Source: Nematopogon swammerdamellus
Lineage: Eukaryota; Arthropoda; Insecta; Lepidoptera; Adelidae
Reading direction: 5' to 3'
Assembly (NCBI GenBank): GCA_946902875.1
Contig: OX336340.1
Coordinates: 3,369,739-3,433,738 of the forward strand
Length of the DNA stretch: 64,000 nt
This document shows positions 20,041 to 29,242 of the stretch, in pieces (the first letter of the stretch is position 1; every line of letters starts with the position of its first letter). Under the pieces are notes generated by a model. It searched no databases and was not told where the DNA came from. It saw only the letters and a list, made by a program, of their open reading frames with translations. The translations under genes and the position numbers were made by a program.

Positions 20041-20158
20041 TCAAATCAAATCAAAATATACTTTATTGTACACCATAAAAATGAACGCAACAGGCGAGTT
20101 TAATGCAAAGTAGCATTCATTACATAGTTACAAATTTTCATTACAAAGTAGCATCTAC
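20041..20158 (-). mobile_element. LINE 3' tail nested in SINE-1
   Basis: Minus strand ends 'gtgtacaataaagtatattt' and (TGATT)n, a LINE tail with polyadenylation-like signal. Confidence 0.65.
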
Positions 20159-20258
20159 TTACATAGCCGTTTCGACCGACGTCGTTTCAATCAGTGCGGG
20201 GGTACCAACCCGGGCAGGATAAACCCTACCACCTAGTAAGGTAAGAAGCGAAGGGGCC

Positions 20259-20475
20259 TTTTTTTTTTAAGGGATAGCGCGACATGTGGCATCGATTCAC
20301 CTACAAGTAGGTGTCTAACGATGCCCATGGACATTCTGTGATGCACGGGGATTGCGAATGCCATGCCGACCTGACAGGAGCCTTTTCACGCCCCTTTTGA
20401 AGAACCCCAGGCAGTACTTGGGAGGAAATAGATGGGCAGGGAGTACGGTCCACATTTTCCCGGTTCTGTGGACCT
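20259..20475 (-). pseudogene. LINE ORF2 C-terminus nested in SINE-1
   Basis: Reverse complement encodes, with frameshifts, the ending seen at 30030-30337 and 61212-61385 ('cccatctatttcctcccaag', 'cttcaaaaggggcgtg', 'aatgtccatgggcatcgtta'). A T-run at its low-coordinate end is the A-tail of the insert. Confidence 0.75.
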
Positions 20476-20577
20476 GGACCTACAGTTTTACGTGGAATCC
20501 GAACCACGGTCAGCCTCCAACGGTCGAGCGGTCGCTAATCCAAGTACTGACCGCGCTCAGCGGTGCTTAACAACAGT

Positions 20578-20990
20578 ACTACTTCTTCCAGTTAGCCTTT
20601 CTCTTCTTGTCTTCTTTCTGATACTTTCACCTTTAGGTATACTCGTGTGCAGTACGTATAATATTTTCGCTATGACAGCTCGGCAGCGCGCTGTAACAGC
20701 GAAGATTGTCCTAATAAGCAGAGCAAACGGTCGGCGCTCAAACAGGACTGACGCGGCAGTTGACTTTATTAAAACCAGCAGACACCGAGCCACGAGGCCT
20801 CATCGAGGCGGGAGAAAAACGATGGAATTCGTTAGAGCTGTTCTGCTGACCCTATCTTACTACTCCGGTACGGGCGGTACTCCGAGGCGGCGAACGATCG
20901 AAAATAGTAATACCACGTACGAGCTTCCTATTTAGTCGTCATTTGGCCGAGCGCGGTGCCACATACGAGTATACATAAAGCGAGAAGCAT
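20578..20990. other. Unrecognised stretch
   Basis: Includes the small semi-palindrome 'cgctatgacagc...gctgtaacagcg' near 20667-20701. The 167-codon frame 20432-20935 starts in a SINE and is not convincing. Confidence 0.4.
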
Positions 20991-21012
20991 GCCAAATCAG
21001 GATAACATTTTA

Positions 21013-21110
21013 AAAAATCCATAAATCCATATTGCGTAAATCCAGATCCAAATCCAATGATCATGAGTGTCCAAATCCAAATCCAAAATCCATAAATCCA
21101 GATTCGCTGC
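21013..21110 (+). repeat. (AAATCC)n imperfect tandem
   Basis: Variants of 'aaatccata' and 'aaatccaaatcc' repeat for about 100 bp. Confidence 0.75.
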
Positions 21111-21145
21111 CATTTTGCGTTCACGGGTGACATTAAATTATCAGA

Positions 21146-21222
21146 CAAGATCGAAGGGACCACTGACATGACACCTAGTTCACGAAGGCGCTATGAGCTG
21201 ACATCACGGATCTACTAGACTT
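21146..21222 (+). mobile_element. SINE-1 tail scrap
   Basis: 'actgacatgacacctagttc' and 'gctgacatcacgga' match the SINE-1 tail. Confidence 0.6.
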
Positions 21223-21230
21223 AGTCTTTG

Positions 21231-21530
21231 TACCGTGTGGGGCCGGTACTTTAAAAGAATAGCCCCACTGCATCTCTCCCCGTGTATGTCGTAAAAGGCG
21301 ACTAAGGGATATGACTCCCTTCTTATATTACAGGGTGGTAGGGTTCAACCCGCCCGGGTTGGTACCACCGCACTGAATGAAAGGTTTTCCGTCCAGTTCA
21401 GTGTAGCCGGCACGACCGAAGGGAATCACTGACGTGGCACCAAGTTCACCCGGTGTTATGGGCTGACATCACGGATGTTGTAGGTGATGAAGCCAACCGT
21501 GTCAGCATCAATAAAAAAAAATAAAAAAAA
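21231..21530 (+). mobile_element. SINE-3 full-length reference copy
   Basis: 'taccgtgtggggccggtact', 'cccactgcatctctccccgt', 'gtcgtaaaaggcgactaagg', 'gactcccttcttatattac', then SINE-1-type body with a short deletion, tail 'gatgaagccaaccgtgtcag' and A-rich end. Confidence 0.9.
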
Positions 21531-21541
21531 GTCAACTAATC

Positions 21542-21719
21542 AGTACCCTTATAACGAGATTTAACCTACACCGCGTACTACGCTACGCGTTTTCTATGGA
21601 GAAACGAAGCAGTGCATCTAGTGATAGATTTGCGAACTTCGTTTCTCCATATAAAATGATGCGGAGAACACGGCGTTGCGTAGTACACGGTGTAGGTTAA
21701 ATCTCGTGATAAGGGTACT
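21542..21719. repeat. Foldback element
   Basis: 'agtacccttataacgagatt...' (21542-21587) pairs with '...aatctcgtgataagggtact' (21674-21719). An inner pair 'tatggagaaacgaag' / 'cttcgtttctccata' nests inside. Non-coding. Confidence 0.8.
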
Positions 21720-21799
21720 GGCTCCATAAAAAGGAGTGCGTGTGTGCTTATGTACGCGCATTTGAAGTCATCATTCTTTGGCGTGATTAAAAACCATAA

Positions 21800-21975
21800 T
21801 CTCCCGCTCTCACTCTCCCCCTCTCTCCCCCCTCTTCCCCTCTCCACTTTCCCCTCTCTCTCCCCCCCTTTATCCCCTCTTCCCCTCTCCACTTGCCCCT
21901 CTTTACCCTGTTCTTCCTCTTCGCGCTCTCCCTTCTCTCACCCATCTTATCCCTCTCCCCCTCTCTCGCTCTCCT
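21800..21975 (+). repeat. CT-rich low-complexity tract
   Basis: Variants of 'ctctcccc'; open frames on both strands here are compositional. Confidence 0.9.
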
Positions 21976-22087
21976 TCCCCACCGCACAATAACCATGTAC
22001 ATACAAAGGGGGGTAGGTACTATACCTTTTTTCATATCCCCATTATGTTATTTTAAGCAAAATTTTTATCACTGTACTGCCTCGTGA

Positions 22088-22641
22088 CTGTGAAATAAAC
22101 GTCTTTTACTTAGGTACTTTACTTTAAATAATTTGTATGCGATGACGATGGCGATGACTTTTTTTCTCAGTTTACTCCCCATTTTCATAACACACCTACA
22201 ATGAAGTATAACTTACAAAAATTGCCGGTTAATGACGTACAGCGGCGTGTGGGCGCGAGCGAGCGAAGCGAATCGCTCCAAAGAGATATTGTGAAAAATC
22301 AAGTGGGAGCCAAATGACAGGCTGGCTGGCAGGCAGGCAGGACTCTTTTTGTGCGTCGCCTGATTGGCGTCTAATTTGATTTCATTTCAGTGTAGACGAC
22401 TCGCGTCGAGCGCAAGATTCAATCTTTTATCTTTTTCAACAAATTCAATTCAATATTCTCAATACTTTATACCAATAGATACATATGTATATTATGATTT
22501 TAATAATTTGTTATTTTGGTAGGACAGAAAGTGTTTAAATAATCAATTTTTTCCACTTATGGCATATTATAATTCAATTTTGTTCGAAATCAAAGTGTCA
22601 TATCGTTACCACATTTATCCACGATATATAATAGCCCGTCG
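22088..22641. other. Unrecognised stretch
   Basis: Contains 'gcgagcgagcgaagcgaatc' near 22253 and (GGCA)n near 22320; no gene. Confidence 0.4.
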
Positions 22642-22968
22642 CTTTTTAGCACTCATTAGCACTGCTTCCTTTAGCACAACTTTCTTTACCACTTCTTTCT
22701 TTAGCACTACCTTCTTTAGCATTGCTTTATTTATCACTGCTTTCTTTAGCCCTGCTTTCTTTAACATTGCTTTCTTTAGCACTGCTTTCTTTAGCATTGC
22801 TTTCTTTAGCACTGCTTTCTTTAGCATTGCTTTCTTTAGCATTGTTTTCTTTAGCACTGTTTTTTTTAGCATTACTTTATGTATCACTGCTTTCGTTAAC
22901 CCTGCTTTCTTTAGCATACCCCTTTCTTTAGCACTGCTTTCTTTAGCCCTGTTTTCTTTAGCAAGACT
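22642..22968 (+). repeat. 15-bp minisatellite (CTTTCTTTAGCAYTG)n
   Basis: About 20 variant units. As 15 is a multiple of three and stops are rare, frames stay open on both strands (minus strand reads LKKAM/LKKAV pentapeptides for 100 codons; plus strand reads SIAFFSTAF for 170). I regard these as repeat artefacts. Confidence 0.9.
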
Positions 22969-23286
22969 TTATTGCCTTTCAATCCCTCTAACTAAAATAC
23001 TGACAAAGTTCATCTGCCAACATTTCGCAATTTCAAGTGTTAGAATAGAAAGTTTTAGAAAGAAAAAATAATAAAATCGAAAATAACCTACGAAACAACA
23101 AAGAAAGTCTGAAGAAAACGCAAACCTATAAATACAAAAAAATGGGCCATTTCGTTGCCACCTCTCGTACGCTCTAACGAAATCCGCAAGACGCGTGACA
23201 CTCGCGCGTAAACCTAAAAAAGCAGCGCCAAACCGATCCCACTCTCGGACTTGCGCGCGCTCTACAGCCGCTAAAGTTTCAGACAA
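22969..23286 (-). CDS. Unrecognised short open frame, doubtful
   Basis: A 105-codon frame. The first ~46 residues (MSETLAAVERAQVREWDRF, then VTRLADFVRAYERWQRN) are charged and protein-like; the rest is low-complexity Phe/Tyr/Leu and runs into the minisatellite edge. No domain recognised. It could be the start of an unknown element's protein or chance. Confidence 0.15.
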   Translation of the reverse strand: MSETLAAVERAQVREWDRFGAAFLGLRASVTRLADFVRAYERWQRNGPFFCIYRFAFSSDFLCCFVGYFRFYYFFFLKLSILTLEIAKCWQMNFVSILVRGIERQ

Positions 23287-23384
23287 AAAGAATTAAAGAA
23301 CCGGCCGTTTCATGACGCCTACTTTGCGACTCTCCGTGAAAATGGGTATTGAATAAGTTTTAATAAATGCAAACATCCAGTTAC

Positions 23385-23425
23385 TTCGCCCCCCCACCCT
23401 CCCCCCCCTCCCCCCCCCCCCCTCC
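23385..23425 (+). repeat. Poly-C tract
   Basis: Runs of 7-14 C; a matching G run lies at 23480-23490. Confidence 0.9.
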
Positions 23426-23928
23426 CGCGACGCGCCGTGTTCGCTCTGTTGTAGGCGGGGGGAGGAATCGAGTCAAAAGAGGGGGGGGGCGAACAAGAGC
23501 GTGGAAAGGGGTGAGGGTGAGGGGCGGGTGAGGAAAGAACGTCCTCTGAGGACGAGGCGACAGCATAGACGGTAGGCATCTGCGTAGCGTTACGTAGAAT
23601 TAGTAGGTGAATGATTTTTCATAGTTTTTTTTTTCATGATTCCAGCGGGATATCGGTGGACGATTCAGAGTTGCCGCAGGGCACATGCGTCGGCCATGCC
23701 AATATCTTCTCTTTCGAGGTTGAGCCGTTCTTGAGTTCTATGCGAACATACATACATATAGACATGCATACAGACGGACGAAGTTGGGTTTTTTATTTAA
23801 TTTTATTAGACACGGTAATTCAACAGCTGATAATTTCATAAAATGTTAAAAATAAAATTACACAAATTATAAAACTTCATAGCTAAAACAATATTTTGTG
23901 CAATTTAAATACCTTACATAACAGTGTA
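23426..23928. other. Unrecognised stretch
   Basis: G-rich start, then ordinary AT-rich DNA; 23636-23841 has a short frame without recognisable domain. Confidence 0.35.
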
Positions 23929-24010
23929 TACAGGGTGTCCCTGGACTGGTGTAGTTCCTTTAAGGAGGACCCTTGGGCCATTTTTAGGCCCAAAATTAAA
24001 AATCAAGTAA
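23929..24010. mobile_element. 'ACAGGGTGT' terminus of a TIR element
   Basis: 'tatacagggtgtccctggac' resembles the outer end of the TIR element at 62444-62911. Only one end is present. Confidence 0.4.
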
Positions 24011-24053
24011 ATTAATTTGCCACACTATAGAAATATAATAGTTGACTACAAAA

Positions 24054-24076
24054 AAAACCGGCCAAGTGTGAGTACC
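24054..24076 (-). mobile_element. Rep-N end scrap
   Basis: 'aaccggccaagtgtgagta' is the Rep-N terminus. Confidence 0.55.
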
Positions 24077-24205
24077 CTTCACTCTATACTTCTTTTAACT
24101 TCTATAAGTCCAATTTCCACTTGTCTGGTCTCGGAAACTATAAGTCCCATCAAAATAAACATAATTACCGTTTTGTAGGTAATTTAATGAAGATCATGAT
24201 GATAT

Positions 24206-24594
24206 GTCAGCCTCGATAGCTCAGTGGTGCAGACAGTCAACTGTCGCTATTGAATGTTAAGCAACGCTGGGTGCGGTCAGTGATTGGATGGGTGACCGCT
24301 GACCGTTGGAGGCTGACCGAGGTTCGAATTCCTCGTAAAACTGTAGGTCCCTTCCCACCTAATCTTACTTGGTGGTAGGGTTTAACCCGCCCGGGTTGGT
24401 ACCACCGCACTGAATGAAACGTCGGTCTAAACGGCTATGTAAATAGTTTGTGTTTTCCGACCAGTTCAGTGTAGCCGGCACGATCAAAGGGGGAAGCACT
24501 GACACAGCACCTAGTTCACCCGGTGTTATGGGCTGACATCACGGACGTTGTAGGTGATGTAGCCAACCGTGTCAGTTTCCATAAAAAAAAAAAA
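24206..24594 (+). mobile_element. SINE-1 full-length reference copy
   Basis: Head in order: tRNA-like A box 'tagctcagtggtgc' (24217-24230); 5S-rRNA-like segment 24256-24299 with 'gttaagcaacgctggg' (5S A-box), 'gcggtcagtg' (intermediate element) and 'ggatgggtgaccg' (C box); tRNA-like B box 'ggttcgaattc' (24321-24331). Body from 'gtaggtcccttccc', tail 'gtgatgtagccaaccg...ccat' and 13-nt A-run. 'agatcat' occurs 12 nt before the head and right after the A-run, a possible target duplication. Confidence 0.93.
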
Positions 24595-24631
24595 GATCAT
24601 TTTGTTCGTTGACAGCTTTCTCCTCACGGTC

Positions 24632-24974
24632 GCGCCTCGGTAGCTCAGTGGTGCGGTGGGTCGACTGCCTGGACGCGGTCAGTACTTGGGTGGGTGGCCG
24701 CTAGATCGTTGGCTGACCGTGGTTCAGATTCCACGTTAAACTATCTAGGTACCTACCCTTTTACTAGGTGGTATGGTTTATCCCGCCCGGGTTGTTGCCA
24801 CCGCACTGAATGAAACGTCGGTCGAAACGGCTATGTAAATAGTTCGTGTTTTCGGTTTCAGTGTAGCCGACATGAAATGAAGGGAAACACTGACATGGCA
24901 CCTAGTTCACCAAGGTGACATCACGGATGTTGTAGGTGAAGTAGCCAACCATGTCAGATTCCATAAAAAGAAAA
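24632..24974 (+). mobile_element. SINE-1 variant copy
   Basis: Starts 'gcctcggtagctcagtggtg', with the 5S-like segment shortened ('gacgcggtcagtacttgggt', 'gggtggccgct'), decayed B box 'gtggttcagattcc', body and tail 'gtcagattccat' plus a short A-run. It lies ~40 bp behind a different SINE-1 in the same orientation. Confidence 0.9.
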
Positions 24975-25336
24975 TTAAACTACATGCATGCCAAGTTTCA
25001 TGCTTTATGCCGGATGTGACAGTAACTCTCATTCTTTCGAGCTAAGAAGCCGTACCACTATTACTAATCTGTTGTCGACAGCTGAAACACTTGGCGACTC
25101 TGCTCTGGAATGTTAATTTCATAGCGATTCCTTTTTCCTTGTTGAGGGAATTAATTAGTGATAAAAGTCACAAAGAAAAGATTAATTACGTCGGACAAAG
25201 GAGGAAATTGCAGAACCGAAGAAGGAAGAACAATTCCCCACGAGTCTTTACGAAAACGATTTTCGTAAAGAAATCTACATGGATAGATAGAAAATACTGT
25301 ATTACCGTAATACGCACATTACAACATTTACAGTAA
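24975..25336. other. Unrecognised stretch
   Basis: Contains the short palindromic 'acgaaaacgattttcgt' near 25250-25266; no gene recognised. Confidence 0.4.
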
Positions 25337-25643
25337 CGTGTAGGGCCGGTACTTAAAAAGAATGGCCCCACTGCATCTCTTCCCACAAGATGCTGTGCTA
25401 AAGGGCGAGAGGATAGCCACTTCTCACCTGGAACAGTCCTTCCACCGAGTCATGCAGCAGGTGGGTCTTCGTGCGTTACTTGCTGCTTGATAGTTATCTT
25501 GTCCGAATACTTGCTAAACGTGGTGGTTGGTGTTGTGCTGTAATTTACAACCGTACTTGCAGCACAACTCCGATTACTCTGCTACCCCGACTGTCGGGAT
25601 ACAGCGTGTGGTATGTACATAAATGTATATATGTATGTATTCC
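25337..25643 (+). mobile_element. Rep-D copy
   Basis: 'tagggccggtacttaaaaag', 'agaatggccccactgcatct' (with a deletion after), hairpin 'gtgttgtgctg...cagcacaac' and an (ATGT)n tail. Confidence 0.82.
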
Positions 25644-25737
25644 TGCGCCTAATCCTTTTCGTCTCTTTGTGTTCTTTGGAGAAACCGACAATTTATGGAT
25701 AGCTCCATGCACGACTTACTTATAATGTCCGTGACGC

Positions 25738-25829
25738 GCACGCCAAAGGCACGGTTCGTGCGCGCCAAAGGCACGGTTCGTGCGCGCCAAAGGCACGGTT
25801 CGTGCGCGCCAAAGGCACGGTTCGTGCGC
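25738..25829 (+). repeat. 22-bp tandem repeat, four units
   Basis: Unit 'gcgcgccaaaggcacggttc' + 'gt', almost identical in all four copies, starting slightly diverged. Confidence 0.92.
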
Positions 25830-26491
25830 CCAAGATGTCCAGACTATGTGAGTTTGTTACAGCAGCGTGTGTTAACTTGCGTGATACATTGCAGCAATGT
25901 GTATACGGCAAATTCTTTCGTTGCACGGTACATGCATATTACATTGCAGATTTTTGTTCACGCGCAGAACAAACCGCGCTGATAATATTCGCAATGTGTG
26001 TACGCCGTACTTCCTCTGGCAGCCCACTGGGCTTAATTCATTTGTGTTTTCTATTTATACAACTGAATGATTAATCATTAATGATTAATCATTCAGTCCA
26101 CCACTTAAAGAAATAGATTTAAGAACTTGGGAATCATCATTTATATGGAACCTAGGCGCGCATCATACCCCGGGATTAAATATCGTTCATTAAAAAAAAA
26201 AAACCATATCAACCACTCATATGTCATAAATATCAACACCATACATAATATGTTATATTTTTCACTGATGACGACAACACAGTCGAAATATCTGTATTAA
26301 TTGTGTAATTTTATAAATAATATTAATATATAAAAATTCATCAAACAAACATTTTGTAAATAAAAATAATTTATTGTCAACTATTTATACAAAGATACAT
26401 TCATGAACGGAGAAAAATGGGCCCACTCAGCTCGCCACTCATCAAGTAGATATATAGAACACCTACTTTAAGGAAATCCATCAATACATCA
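25830..26491. other. Mostly unrecognised; includes palindrome
   Basis: 26063-26096 is a perfect 34-bp AT-rich palindrome. 'cactgatgacgacaacacag' then 'tcgaaat' near 26260-26290 resembles a motif found in retroelement tails. No gene. Confidence 0.4.
26063..26096. repeat. Perfect palindrome of TGATTAATCA units
   Basis: 'ctgaatgattaatcatt' is followed at once by its exact reverse complement. It contains four TTAAT/ATTAA-type cores. Confidence 0.92.
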
Positions 26492-26560
26492 AAAACCGGT
26501 CAAGTGCGAGTCGAACTCGCGCTACGAGGGTTTCGTACCAGCACGTAATTGGCCGGTTTT
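26492..26560 (-). mobile_element. Rep-N end fragment
   Basis: 'accggtcaagtgcgagtcga' to 'gggtttcgtacc', then a second 'ttggccggtttt' in opposite sense. Confidence 0.6.
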
Positions 26561-26569
26561 TATTATTTG

Positions 26570-26618
26570 TCATTGACATCGCGGATTTAGTAGGTGATGT
26601 AGCCAACCGTGTCAGCAT
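26570..26618 (+). mobile_element. SINE-1 tail scrap
   Basis: 'gtaggtgatgtagccaaccg' and 'tgtcagcatg' are the SINE-1/3 3' end. Confidence 0.65.
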
Positions 26619-26687
26619 GAAGTTGATTAAGCTTTATTGAGTCATCACATCACTTAGATATTAAAAAAATAAAAAGACAGGAACGTA

Positions 26688-26797
26688 GATTCGACTGTCC
26701 TTATTACAACAAAAAAAGAATTACAACAAAGAAAGAAAAAATCGGATTAGGTGTAGGGGGCTAGAAAACATAAATGCCGAAAGACGATTTTGTATGG
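26688..26797 (+). mobile_element. MITE-F single arm
   Basis: 'attcgactgtccttattaca' through 'gaaagacgattttgtatgga' matches the right arm at 13212-13318. Confidence 0.7.
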
Positions 26798-26799
26798 AG

Positions 26800-26915
26800 A
26801 AAATTAACTTCCGTCTCGTCTTAAGAAAGGACATACGTATGGACGAACGGACAGACGGACGGATGGACAGACTGCCTAGCCTTAGAAATTTACTACCGTG
26901 CGGTACGGAATCCTA
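26800..26915 (-). mobile_element. Rep-N-related fragment
   Basis: (ACGG)n, 'gactgcctagccttag' and 'gtgcggtacggaatcctaaa'. Confidence 0.55.
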
Positions 26916-27207
26916 AAAACTAGCCAACAAAAAAAAACCACCACTGGCTGGAATTTAGCCCACAGTAATCACGCAGTGAGAACTGCGGCCGCGGCCCGAG
27001 TTCTCCCAGGAGAGCCCGAGGTAATTACTTGGACAAGTTATCGTATTAGTGCTTCGTCTGGCAGCCGAGGCGGGACTCCACAGGGTCTAATTAATTAGCG
27101 AACAGTACAAATTAGATTAGATGACTCGAGGCTATATTTCGAAAATTATAGACACCTTTACACATTTGTTAAAATATTTAAAACGGCTGCTCGCGATCGA
27201 TTTATTT
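26916..27207. other. Unrecognised stretch
   Basis: No repeat or gene recognised. Confidence 0.35.
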
Positions 27208-27364
27208 ATTTTTATGAAATCCAGTATGGGACCAGAGGTAAACGAAACAACGAAATCCAGCACCTCACCTCGCGACACCACGCTCAGTGGGACACCATCC
27301 ATACCAGCAGATTGGGAGAATATAGAGGTGTTATTCAGCTTGTTAATACGACGTTTACCTGAAA
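27208..27364 (-). pseudogene. LINE ORF2 C-terminus and 3' UTR fragment
   Basis: Reverse complement: 'cgtcgtattaacaagctgaa'-type ending of 'RRINKL', then 'aatctgctggtatggatggt' and a 3' UTR ending 'tactggatttcat' plus A-run. Related to 3804-4045. Confidence 0.65.
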
Positions 27365-27485
27365 ACTAAATTTTTTAATGCTAAAATGTATGGTCGCGGT
27401 CGATGGAACTTGGATTTAGTAAAACAATATAATATATTAATAGGGATATTCTATACCGATTAGGGAATCCCTTCTAATTTTTCGC

Positions 27486-27786
27486 TTTCGCTTCTCTTGC
27501 GAGAGGTCCGTGATTCGAATCCGGTCGGCGTGTTTTTTCAAACTGAAAACTTTTCGTGCATACGTATTTAACTGTAGGTCCCTTCCCTTGCCCCTTACTA
27601 GGTGTTAGGCTCAACCACAGAGCATCGAATGTGGGCTCAACTGTATTCGACTGAGTTGGTACTACCGTACTGGATGTGTGATGACCGCACTGTATCCAAG
27701 TATAGCCAACAATCCTAAGATAAGCCTCCGGTATGACACCTACCTTCTCGGAGGTGATATTAGCTTGCCACCCATACCGAATTACA
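27486..27786 (+). mobile_element. SINE-2 copy, 5'-truncated
   Basis: Begins within the tRNA-like head ('cttgcgagaggtccg'), B box 'gtgattcgaatccgg', 'gtaggtcccttcccttgccc', body and 'accgaattacat'. It contains 'ccacagagcatcgaatgtgg', which resembles the TIR of the element at 18051. Confidence 0.85.
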
Positions 27787-27803
27787 TCATCATTCATCAT
27801 CAA

Positions 27804-28123
27804 TCAATACTAACTATAAATAAATATGGGATGGTCATGGAGTAAGTTACTTTGTTTTATGAGATACTGCGTCAGTAGGACTCTATGTATAAAAACTAAA
27901 TTTACGATTTTTAGAAATATTTTCTGTATGTATGTACGTTCCTCCATAACTCTTAAACCGATCATCTGAATTTGATGAAACTTAGTACCAGCACATTTGA
28001 TTATACGGGATACAGGATAGGCTAAATAAAATTCAGTTCCGGTTGTGGTAAGATGTGGCTCTTATACAAACCGAATTGTTCCGCGCGCCGTAATAAAGGT
28101 GCGAAGCCGCGGGCAAAAGCTAG
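27804..28123 (+). mobile_element. Non-autonomous Helitron-like element
   Basis: A|TCAATACTAACTAT... to '...gcgaagccgcgggcaaaagCTAG|T'. 320 bp, best defined copy on the plus strand; both termini satisfy the Helitron rules. Non-coding. Confidence 0.75.
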
Positions 28124-28125
28124 TA

Positions 28126-28444
28126 AAACACCGGCCAAGTGCGAGTCGGACTAGCGCACCGTGGTTTCCGCACCACAAAAAGAAACATTGAAAAAAAAAC
28201 ACGTTTCTTGTATGGGAACCCCCCTTAATTGTTTACTTTTTCTATTTGTTGTTTTATCCGCCATAATAAATATAAAATAACACATTCATATTCTGTGAAA
28301 ATTTCAACCGGCTACCTATTACGGTTCCAAAGATATAGCCCTCGGACAGACAGACAGACGGACGGACGGACTGACGGACAGACAGACAGACAGGCGGCGT
28401 AGGCTTAGTAATAGGCTTCCGTACGGGATACGGAAACCTAAAAA
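28126..28444 (-). mobile_element. Rep-N copy
   Basis: 'ccggccaagtgcgagtcgga' end, 'gtttcttgtatgggaacc', (ACGG)n, and 'cttccgtacgggatacggaa' end. It directly follows the Helitron-like element. Confidence 0.88.
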
Positions 28445-28889
28445 GAATTTATAAACGAACACTGAGTCGTCGCGACAAAGGTTCGGAGCTTGGTGCTCCG
28501 GTGAATGCGATGTTCCTGGAACTGACAGCTCGGGGTTATGATCCAGCAGAACCCTCTCGGGCATGACATTTTACGTCTGATTAATTTACCTCTGGTCGCT
28601 TTTTAATTTTATTTTCTATTTATTTTTGGGACTTTTGAGGCGGATTATTATGAGTGAGATGGGTTACATCCACCCGAGATTAGTGCGGCTTACCCGTAAC
28701 GAGTAACCGTCGAACCGCGCGGATTGGGATTCTAATTCCTGGCGCACCGCACCGGTCAAAGCGCTAAATGAATATTTTTTTTTATATGGGTATGCTTATT
28801 GCCATTTTGTGCTCACCTCAACTTTGCATTACGTTTTTTTTTTTGTTCACATAAAGTCTTAATTACAAATATACTGTTGCCAAAAATAT
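28445..28889. other. Unrecognised stretch
   Basis: No match found. A weak tRNA-B-box-like 'gggattctaattcc' at 28726-28739 was not enough to call. Confidence 0.35.
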
Positions 28890-28932
28890 AGATAACCCCC
28901 GACTCCTTTATGTAAGTAAACGGAAATTATTG
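28890..28932 (+). mobile_element. Rep-K hairpin-arm scrap
   Basis: 'aacccccgactcctttatgt' and 'aagtaaacggaaattatt' match the Rep-K hairpin arm. Confidence 0.6.
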
Positions 28933-29058
28933 TTACAGTGTTTTGTTTAGCGCTAAATTCATGAAAGAATCGCCAGATTCAGCGACAATGTCGCTAACTC
29001 GGCAACACTGGCGCGATGTGAGATCGCGATCGTCGCCGTGCCTGCCGTGGTCGAGATG

Positions 29059-29242
29059 TTTTTTTAGGTTTCCGTATCCCGTACGGAAGCATTTTCCTAA
29101 GCCTCCGCTGTCTGTCTGTCTGTCTGTCCGTCCGTCCGTCTTTCTGCCCGTCCGTCCGTCCGTCCGTCTGTCTGTCCGAGGGCTGTATCTCTTGAACCGT
29201 AATAGGTAGCCCGTTGAAATTTTCACAGAATATGTGTTATTA
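29059..29242 (+). mobile_element. Rep-N, 5' part
   Basis: 'aggtttccgtatcccgtacg', (CTGT/CCGT)n, 'ctgtatctcttgaaccgtaa', ending 'acagaatatgtgttatta'. Split by a LINE; resumes at 29882. Confidence 0.88.

Larger units (their letters stand above)
19888..20577 (-). mobile_element. SINE-1 interrupted twice
   Basis: Three SINE-1 pieces in order (19888-20040, ~20159-20258, 20476-20577) rebuild tail, body and 5S-containing head. Interruptions: a LINE tail (20041-20158) and a LINE ORF2 C-terminal fragment (20259-20475). The tRNA A-box end is missing. Confidence 0.85.

Noticed and set aside
20432..20935. 167-codon frame
   Set aside because: Begins inside the LINE fragment and SINE-1 head and passes into unrecognised DNA; no domain, no codon signal.
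22559..23071. 170-codon frame and its antisense 100-codon frame
   Set aside because: Both follow the 15-bp minisatellite; no start context, domain or unique portion supports a gene.
24206..24340. Functional tRNA or 5S rRNA gene
   Set aside because: The modules are nested and continue into a SINE body with A-tail; neither molecule could fold normally.
25738..25829. CRISPR-like array
   Set aside because: Units are contiguous with no spacers, and the organism is clearly eukaryotic.
28943..29209. Frames rich in VCLSVRPSV and their reverse
   Set aside because: Translation of the (CTGT/CCGT)n microsatellite within Rep-N; the same occurs in every Rep-N copy.
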